Below, piece by piece: positions 59,678 through 64,000 of a stretch of DNA of 64,000 bases. Position 1 is the stretch's first letter. The number at the start of each line of letters is the position of its first letter. The notes under the pieces are model-generated. The model ran no database searches. It worked only from the letters and a program-made list of their open reading frames with translations, and was not told the DNA's origin. Both the position numbers and the translations under genes were made by a program. This stretch comes from Amycolatopsis vancoresmycina (lineage in GTDB: Bacteria > Actinomycetota > Actinomycetes > Mycobacteriales > Pseudonocardiaceae), in the NCBI RefSeq assembly GCF_000716785.1, contig NZ_JNYY01000002.1, forward strand, positions 248,001 to 312,000, in the 5' to 3' direction.

Positions 59678-60226
59678 CTGTCTGGCTCCCCTCCCCTCGT
59701 CGGCGTGGACGGCCGAAAACCCGGCGACCTGCGTGCATGTCGGCACAGCGGATATCCACATAGTTGTCCACAGCTGTGCACTAATGTACGGCGACCCGCG
59801 GCGCCGTCACCTGCGGGCTCGTCGTACGCCGGCGGGCACTCCACCACCCGGAGAACTGTGGGCCGCGACCGGTGACCCGGAAGAGGCACGCTAACAAGCC
59901 CCGCCCGCTGCCACAAGGCATCCTCGGCGGCCAGCATTTCACGGGGCACGGAGCGTGGCCATTCGGTGTTCCGGCGTCGAGCACCGCGGCCGCGCGAGCC
60001 GGTCGCGTACCGTGGCCGAGGGGGTGCTTACCGGCCGCCCGACGGGGGTGCGTACCCTCGTAAGGTCTCCCGTATGCGACGGGTGCGTTTCGCGTGCCCA
60101 CGTTGTCGTCGCTCGTCGTGACGAGGCCACACGTTGGTAGGAGACACCAGAGACTGCCGTGCGCCCGCACGACACGCCAGGTGGGGGAAGAGATTCTTCC
60201 GCCCGACGCGACACACAGGAGAAGCA
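59678..60226. promoter_or_regulatory. dnaA-rpmH divergent promoter region with DnaA boxes
   Basis: No gene seen. ATATCCACA (59752-59760) and a perfect actinobacterial box TTGTCCACA (59764-59772) lie 75-95 bp upstream of dnaA, 12 bp apart. This is the usual place for DnaA autoregulation. The rest is GC-rich leader sequence; TAAGGT at about 60061 is a possible -10 for rpmH. No riboswitch-like structure was recognised. Confidence 0.7.
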
Positions 60227-60370
60227 GTGAGCAAGGGTAAGCGCACCTTCCAGCCGAACAACCGCCGCCGCGCGAAGACGCACGGCTTCCGCCTGCGCAT
60301 GCGGACGCGTGCCGGCCGGGCCATCCTGGCTGGCCGTCGTCGCAAGGGCCGCGCCGCGCTGTCCGCCTGA
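60227..60370 (+). CDS. rpmH: 50S ribosomal protein L34
   Basis: 47-aa protein: MSKGKRTFQPNNRRRAKTHGFRLRMRTRAGRAILAGRRRKGR, the invariant L34 sequence. GTG start at 60227 with AGGAGAAG upstream. It is first in the rpmH-rnpA-yidD-yidC-khpB set. Confidence 0.99.
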   Translation: MSKGKRTFQPNNRRRAKTHGFRLRMRTRAGRAILAGRRRKGRAALSA

Positions 60371-60391
60371 TCCGGCACGTCGGGGCGCGCC

Positions 60392-60829
60392 GTGCTGCCG
60401 GCTGCCGCACGTCTGCGGCGGAGTGAGGATTTCCGCGTGGTTCTCCGTCGCGGGTCCCGGGCAGGCAGGCGCCGCCTCGTCGTCCACGCGCTGACCACGG
60501 ACCCGTCCGCGGCCGCCGACGCTGTGCCGTCGGCGGCCAGGGCGGGTTTTGTGGTGAGCAAGGCCGTCGGCAATTCGGTGGTCCGCCACCGCGTCAGCCG
60601 CCGGCTGCGGCACCTCGTTTCGGCCCGGCTCGGAACACTGCCCGCCGGCACTTCGTTGGTCGTACGGGCATTGCCGCCGTCGTCGACCGCGTCCAGCGCC
60701 GAGCTCGGGTCCGATCTCGACGCCGCGTTGCGTCGGCTGGGGCTTCTGTCGTCGCGCCGTCCGGCCGGGGATGTCCCCCGCCCGACGCGTCCCGCGGACG
60801 CGGCCCCCGACCACGGATCAGCGGTGTGA
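60392..60829 (+). CDS. rnpA: Ribonuclease P protein component
   Basis: 145-aa basic protein binding RNase P RNA to process tRNA 5' ends. Family pattern: LPAAARLRRSEDFRVVLRRGSRAGRRRLVVHAL at the start and AGFVVSKAVGNSVVRHRVSRRLRHLVSARL, the RNR helix. His occurs where many bacteria have Asn, as in other actinobacteria. A Pro/Ala-rich C-terminal extension of about 25 residues follows. GTG start at 60392, 21 bp after rpmH; its TGA overlaps the yidD start. Confidence 0.96.
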   Translation: MLPAAARLRRSEDFRVVLRRGSRAGRRRLVVHALTTDPSAAADAVPSAARAGFVVSKAVGNSVVRHRVSRRLRHLVSARLGTLPAGTSLVVRALPPSSTASSAELGSDLDAALRRLGLLSSRRPAGDVPRPTRPADAAPDHGSAV

Positions 60830-61164
60830 CCGGCATGCGAGCCACCCCCGAGCACGACTCAGCGCACGACCACGACCACGAGACCGAGCCCCCGCGGCCC
60901 GGCCCGGTCGCCTGGGTCCTGCTGCTCCCCATCAAGCTCTACCGCAAGGCGATCTCGCCCTTCCTCCCGCCGGCTTGCCGGTTCTACCCGAGCTGCAGCG
61001 CGTACGCAGTCGAAGCCCTCACCCGGCACGGTGCCGGGCGCGGCTCCTACCTCGCGCTGCGCCGGCTGCTGCGCTGCGGCCCCTGGACGCCACCGGGCCG
61101 CGACCCCGTGCCCGAGACGTTCTCGTGGCGCCACCGACGACCTGAAACACCGATCGAGGAGTAG
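60826..61164 (+). CDS. yidD: Membrane protein insertion efficiency factor YidD
   Basis: 112-aa protein with the YidD core: LLPIKLYRKAISPFLPPACRFYPSCSAYAVEALTRHGAGRGSYLALRRLLRCGPWTPPGRDPVP, including its conserved Cys residues. The first about 25 residues are His/Asp-rich and variable. Start GTG 60826 overlaps the rnpA stop (GTGA); ATG 60835 is an alternative. It assists YidC at the inner membrane. Confidence 0.96.
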   Translation: MTGMRATPEHDSAHDHDHETEPPRPGPVAWVLLLPIKLYRKAISPFLPPACRFYPSCSAYAVEALTRHGAGRGSYLALRRLLRCGPWTPPGRDPVPETFSWRHRRPETPIEE

Positions 61165-61169
61165 CAGCA

Positions 61170-62306
61170 GTGCTCGATTTCATCTACTACCCCGTGTCCT
61201 TCATCCTCTGGTGTTGGCACAAGGTCTTCGGGTTCGTCTTCGGGGAAGCGACAGCGGTCTCCTGGATCCTCGGCATCATCTTCCTGACGTTCACCGTCCG
61301 CGGCATCATGTTCAAGCCGTTCGTGAACCAGGTCCGGTCGATGAAGAAGATGCAGGACTTCGCGCCGGAGATGAAGAAGATCCAGAAGAAGTACGCGAAC
61401 GACCGGCAGCGCCAAGCCGCGGAGATGCAGAAGCTCCAGCGCGAGCACGGCGTCAACCCGCTCGGCAGCTGCCTGCCGATGCTGCTCCAGATCCCGGTGT
61501 TCATCGGCCTGAACCACGTCCTCCGCGCGTTCACGATGCCGCCGCCCGGTGGCGGCGACAAGACCGAGAACTACTTCTTCAACCAGCACGACGTCCACTC
61601 GTACGTCAGCGCGAAGCTGTTCGGCGTCAACCTCGGTGAGGCCGTCTACAACGGTGTCGGCGTCGTCAGCGGCGGAGCCACGAACGTCGGCTTCCACTGG
61701 AGCGTGCTCCCGGTGGCGCTGCCCCTGATGATCGTCGCGTCGATCGCCACGCACCTCACCGCGCGGCACTCGGTGGCCCGGCAGAACGCCGCGTCGGCCA
61801 CCCCGCAAACCGCGATCATGAACAAGCTGACGATGTACATCTTCCCGCTCGGTGTGCTCGTCTTCGGTGCGCTGTTCCCGCTCGGCCTCCTCTTCTACTG
61901 GCTGGCGAACAACGGCTGGACCCTGATGCAGCAGCGGCTCGTCTACACGAAGATCGACAAGGAAGAGGCGGCCCGCAAGGCGGAGGCCGCGGAGAAGCGC
62001 GCGTCGCTCGGCCCGAAGCCGGGGCAGAAGCCGACCGCGCCGAAGGTCGGTCAGAAGCCGGTCCAGCAGAAGAAGAACCAGCCCGCCCAGGGCGGCGCGC
62101 AGAAGAAGGTCACGAAGGCGGGCTCGGCCCACGGCTTCGCGCAGACCACCACTCCGGCCGCCTCCGGCGCCACGGCCGCGGCGTCCGCGGACGGCGACCC
62201 GACCCCGGCCGACACGAACGGCCAGACCGCCTCGAAGGACAACGGCACGGGCGTGCCGGGCCTTCTCAAAGACTCGACCAGGAAGTCGGGCCGGAAGCGC
62301 CGCTGA
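61170..62306 (+). CDS. yidC: Membrane protein insertase YidC
   Basis: 378-aa Oxa1/YidC insertase. Core features: MLDFIYYPVSFILWCWHKVF, then SWILGIIFLTFTVRGIMFKPF with the conserved Arg in the groove. The cytoplasmic helical hairpin (MKKMQDFAPEMKKIQKKYANDRQRQAAEMQKLQREHGVNPLGSCLPMLLQIPVFIGL) and later helices (WSVLPVALPLMIVASIA, MYIFPLGVLVFGALFPLGLLFYWLANNGWT) follow. The about 80-residue C-terminal tail is Lys/Gln/Ala-rich and may touch the ribosome. GTG start at 61170, 5 bp after yidD. Confidence 0.97.
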   Translation: MLDFIYYPVSFILWCWHKVFGFVFGEATAVSWILGIIFLTFTVRGIMFKPFVNQVRSMKKMQDFAPEMKKIQKKYANDRQRQAAEMQKLQREHGVNPLGSCLPMLLQIPVFIGLNHVLRAFTMPPPGGGDKTENYFFNQHDVHSYVSAKLFGVNLGEAVYNGVGVVSGGATNVGFHWSVLPVALPLMIVASIATHLTARHSVARQNAASATPQTAIMNKLTMYIFPLGVLVFGALFPLGLLFYWLANNGWTLMQQRLVYTKIDKEEAARKAEAAEKRASLGPKPGQKPTAPKVGQKPVQQKKNQPAQGGAQKKVTKAGSAHGFAQTTTPAASGATAAASADGDPTPADTNGQTASKDNGTGVPGLLKDSTRKSGRKRR

Positions 62307-62336
62307 GGCGCGACCGGTTCGGAGAGGAGACGAATG

Positions 62337-62900
62337 ATGTCGGAGACGATCGACACGATCGACGCCGATAAGGACGACGTGACCCCGGAGCCGGCCGCGT
62401 CCGCGGACGCAGCGGGCGAGGAGAAGGCGGGCGGTGACGACATCCTCGTTCAGGAGGGCGACATCGCCGGCGACTACCTCGAGCGCCTGCTGGACCTGCT
62501 CGACTACGACGGTGACATCGACCTGGACGTGGAAGCCGGCCGCGCGATCGTCAGCATCGACGGCGGCGAGGACCTCGAGAAGCTCGTCGGCCCGCGCGGC
62601 ACCGTGCTCGAGGCGCTGCAGGAGCTGACCCGCCTGGCGGTCCAGCAGGAGACGGGCTCCCGCAGCCGCCTGATGCTGGACATCGCGGGCTGGCGCGCGG
62701 ACCGCCGCGAGGAGCTGAAGGAGCTCGGCCGCTCGACGGCGGAGTCGGTCCTCAAGAGCGGCGAGCGGGTGCGGCTGCAGCCGATGAGCCCGTTCGAGCG
62801 CAAGGTGGTCCACGACGCGGTGGCGACGGTCTCGGGCGTCACGAGCGAGAGCGAGGGCGAGGACCCGAAGCGCCGTGTGGTGATCTTCCCGGAGTCCTGA
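62337..62900 (+). CDS. khpB: KhpB/Jag family RNA-binding protein (R3H domain)
   Basis: 187-aa protein. The N-terminal about 40 residues are acidic and disordered. The KH domain covers about residues 45-120 (GDYLERLLDLLDYDGDIDLDVEAGRAIVSIDGGEDLEKLVGPRGTVLEALQELTRLAV). The R3H domain follows (SGERVRLQPMSPFERKVVHDAVATVSGVTSESEGEDPKRRVVI). Two adjacent ATGs; 62337 is chosen for spacing from GGAGAGGAGA, and 62334 is possible. It lies directly after yidC, as is general in bacteria, and is closed by a terminator at 62914. Confidence 0.95.
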   Translation: MSETIDTIDADKDDVTPEPAASADAAGEEKAGGDDILVQEGDIAGDYLERLLDLLDYDGDIDLDVEAGRAIVSIDGGEDLEKLVGPRGTVLEALQELTRLAVQQETGSRSRLMLDIAGWRADRREELKELGRSTAESVLKSGERVRLQPMSPFERKVVHDAVATVSGVTSESEGEDPKRRVVIFPES

Positions 62901-62913
62901 GCTTCACGCGCAG

Positions 62914-62953
62914 AGCGGCCCCACTTGACTCGGTCAGGTGGGGCCGCTTTCTT
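62914..62953 (+). terminator. Terminator of the rpmH-khpB operon
   Basis: AGCGGCCCCAC...GTGGGGCCGCT, 11-bp perfect stem with a 13-nt loop followed by TTTCTT, 13 bp after the khpB stop. Confidence 0.93.
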
Positions 62954-62959
62954 GTGTGC

Positions 62960-63496
62960 ATGCGCCCGGCAGCCGGTGAGGTCGTCCACTTCTCCGAGGA
63001 CCCGACGATCACCCGCTTCGAGCCGCACGTGGCGGCGACGGCGCGGCAGCCGGAGGCCTACGTCTGGGCGGTCGACGCGGCCCGTGCGCCGGACTACTGG
63101 TTTCCCCGCCAGTGCCCGCGCGCGATGGCGTGGGTGCGGCCGTCGACAACGGAGGCGGACCGCGCGTGGCTCGGCGCCGACCGCGTCCACGCGATCGAGT
63201 ACGGCTGGCTCCCGGCGGTGCAGTCGGTCCGGTTGTACGCGTACCGGTTCGCGGCGTCGGACTTCGAGCCGTTCGGCCCGCACCGGCACGCGATGGTGGC
63301 GGTCGTTCCGGTGGTGCCCCTCGGACCGCCGGAGCCGGTCGGCGATCTGCTCGCGCACCACGAGGCGGCGGGGATCGAGCTGCGGCTGACGCGCAACCTG
63401 TGGGCGTTCGTCGACTCGGCGTCGAGGAGCACCCTCGGCTTCAGCGGCATCCGGTTGGGCAACGCAAAGCCGCGGCCGAACGAATTACACGCGTGA
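62960..63496 (+). CDS. DUF6886-like hypothetical protein
   Basis: 178-aa soluble protein: MRPAAGEVVHFSEDPTITRFEPHVAATARQPEAYVWAVDAARAPDYWFPRQCPRAMAW, RVHAIEYGWLPAVQSVRLYAYRFAASDFEPFG, VEP-like ending with LRLTRNLWAFVDSASRSTLGFSGIRLGNA. From memory this matches DUF6886; function unknown. ATG 62960 starts only 7 bp after the terminator of khpB, with no ribosome site; GTG 62954 is in-frame upstream. A leaderless mRNA is possible, or the true start is downstream. It ends just before the parS-like site at 63498. Confidence 0.78.
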   Translation: MRPAAGEVVHFSEDPTITRFEPHVAATARQPEAYVWAVDAARAPDYWFPRQCPRAMAWVRPSTTEADRAWLGADRVHAIEYGWLPAVQSVRLYAYRFAASDFEPFGPHRHAMVAVVPVVPLGPPEPVGDLLAHHEAAGIELRLTRNLWAFVDSASRSTLGFSGIRLGNAKPRPNELHA

Positions 63497-63497
63497 T

Positions 63498-63511
63498 GTT
63501 TCACGTGGAAC
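63498..63511. promoter_or_regulatory. parS-like site (one mismatch)
   Basis: GTTTCACGTGGAAC, one base from the perfect parS core GTTTCACGTGAAAC. It lies immediately after the stop of the DUF6886-like gene, upstream of rsmG, where parAB is expected to follow. Confidence 0.82.
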
Positions 63512-63540
63512 GGTCCACAAGCGCCGCCGGGTGAGTGGAG

Positions 63541-63549
63541 TTGTCCACA
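63541..63549 (+). promoter_or_regulatory. DnaA box upstream of rsmG
   Basis: TTGTCCACA, the exact actinobacterial DnaA box, 93 bp upstream of the rsmG start and between the two parS-like sites. Confidence 0.68.
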
Positions 63550-63605
63550 TCTTCGGACTGTCGGCTCGTCTTCTCCGGCTCATCGGGGACAATCGAACGA
63601 GCGCG

Positions 63606-63619
63606 GTTTCACGTGAAAC
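63606..63619. promoter_or_regulatory. parS site (perfect)
   Basis: GTTTCACGTGAAAC, the exact parS core, extended to a 16-bp palindrome by flanking G/C. It is 22 bp upstream of the rsmG start. Confidence 0.9.
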
Positions 63620-63641
63620 CGGCGGACGAGGAGTAGACGGA

Positions 63642-64000
63642 GTGAGCTTGGAGCAGGCGGCGGAGCGAGTGTTCGGCGAGCACGTCGACCAGGCCGCCGG
63701 GTACGTCGAACTCCTGGAGCGTCACGGCGTCGAGCGGGGGCTGATCGGTCCGCGGGAAGTCGAGCGACTGTGGGAACGGCACGTGCTCAACTCGGCGGTG
63801 ATCGGCGAGCAGATGCCCGAGGGTGCCCGCGTGGTCGACGTCGGGTCGGGTGCGGGGCTTCCGGGTGTACCGCTGGCGATCGCGCGACCGGACCTCGATA
63901 TCGTCTTGCTCGAACCGATGGCCCGCCGGGTGGACTGGCTGGCCGAGGTGGCGGAGAAGCTGGAACTCCCGATCACCATCGTCCGTGGACGCGCGGAGGA
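63642..64000 (+). CDS. rsmG: RsmG (GidB), 16S rRNA 7-methylguanosine methyltransferase (partial, C-terminus off the right edge)
   Basis: 119 codons visible. GTG start at 63642, preceded by GAGGAG. Family motifs: ELLERHGVERGLIGPREVERLWERHVLNSAVIGEQMPEGARVVDVGSGAGLPGVPLAIARPDLDIVLLEPMARRVDWL, covering the SAM-binding glycine loop VGSGAGLPG. RsmG methylates G527 of 16S rRNA. It normally precedes parA and parB, consistent with the parS sites just upstream. No stop is seen before the window end. Confidence 0.97.
   Translation, partial: MSLEQAAERVFGEHVDQAAGYVELLERHGVERGLIGPREVERLWERHVLNSAVIGEQMPEGARVVDVGSGAGLPGVPLAIARPDLDIVLLEPMARRVDWLAEVAEKLELPITIVRGRAE

Noticed and set aside
59761..59761. Upstream ATG as the dnaA start
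   Set aside because: The 28 extra codons overlap the DnaA-box promoter region and do not resemble DnaA; GTG 59677 has a ribosome site and the family N-terminus.

Overview
The window reads as chromosomal DNA from a high-GC actinomycete, most likely Amycolatopsis or a close relative in the Pseudonocardiaceae. The reasons are strong G/C bias at third codon positions, many GTG starts, actinobacterial-only families (CrgA, CwsA, FhaA/FhaB, DLW-39, DUF3566, DUF397/DUF5753, class E sortase), and the conserved actinobacterial origin gene order. That order runs right to left: rsmG, khpB, yidC, yidD, rnpA, rpmH, dnaA, oriC, dnaN, gnd, recF, dciA, gyrB, gyrA, DUF3566, tRNA-Ile, tRNA-Ala, DLW-39 gene, (insertion), cwsA, ppiA, rhomboid and PH-domain genes, crgA, class E sortase, (insertion), trpG, (insertion), pknB, pknA, pbpA, rodA, pstP, fhaB, fhaA, tRNA-Leu. 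The genus call is inference; no rRNA is present.

Layout. 1-12 kb is accessory: a dipeptide/oligopeptide ABC operon with a divergent FadR-type regulator and a palindromic operator, a patatin-like lipase, a lipoprotein-type class F sortase with its probable Thr-rich substrate, a PLP sulfur-amino-acid enzyme, a large secreted penicillin-acylase-like enzyme with a discoidin domain, an FKBP isomerase and a trypsin-like protease. 12-22 kb is the cell-shape and Ser/Thr signalling operon fhaA-fhaB-pstP-rodA-pbpA-pknA-pknB, whose junctions are mostly stop/start overlaps and which ends in a strong terminator. 22-25 kb is a small insertion between pknB and trpG: a WhiJ-like/DUF397 regulator pair, a lone EACC1-like protein, and an ABC exporter translationally coupled to trpG. 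25-32 kb holds an FprA-type ferredoxin reductase behind an IdeR-like iron box, a two-component system divergent from an ABC transporter, and small conserved genes. 32-37 kb is the division and envelope block. 37-47 kb is a second accessory stretch. It centres on a SARP-type regulator, a cytochrome P450 and a DrrAB-type exporter, and these share matching three-heptamer operator arrays. 47-64 kb is the replication core around oriC.

Non-coding highlights: (i) oriC with eight DnaA-box-like elements repeated every 11 bp (one step 12); (ii) three parS-type palindromes, one isolated between the DLW-39 gene and tRNA-Ile; (iii) DnaA boxes outside oriC, at the start of the PH-domain gene, in dciA, upstream of dnaA and upstream of rsmG; (iv) a pair of ~90-bp inverted-repeat elements in opposite orientation flanking crgA-PH-rhomboid, whose end sequences differ by paired compensatory changes; (v) two copies of a 44-bp near-perfect palindrome, each downstream of a stop codon; (vi) the SARP heptamer arrays. 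No CRISPR array, insertion sequence, prophage or rRNA gene was seen. Many long open frames lie antisense to real genes. They follow from the GC bias and are not annotated.
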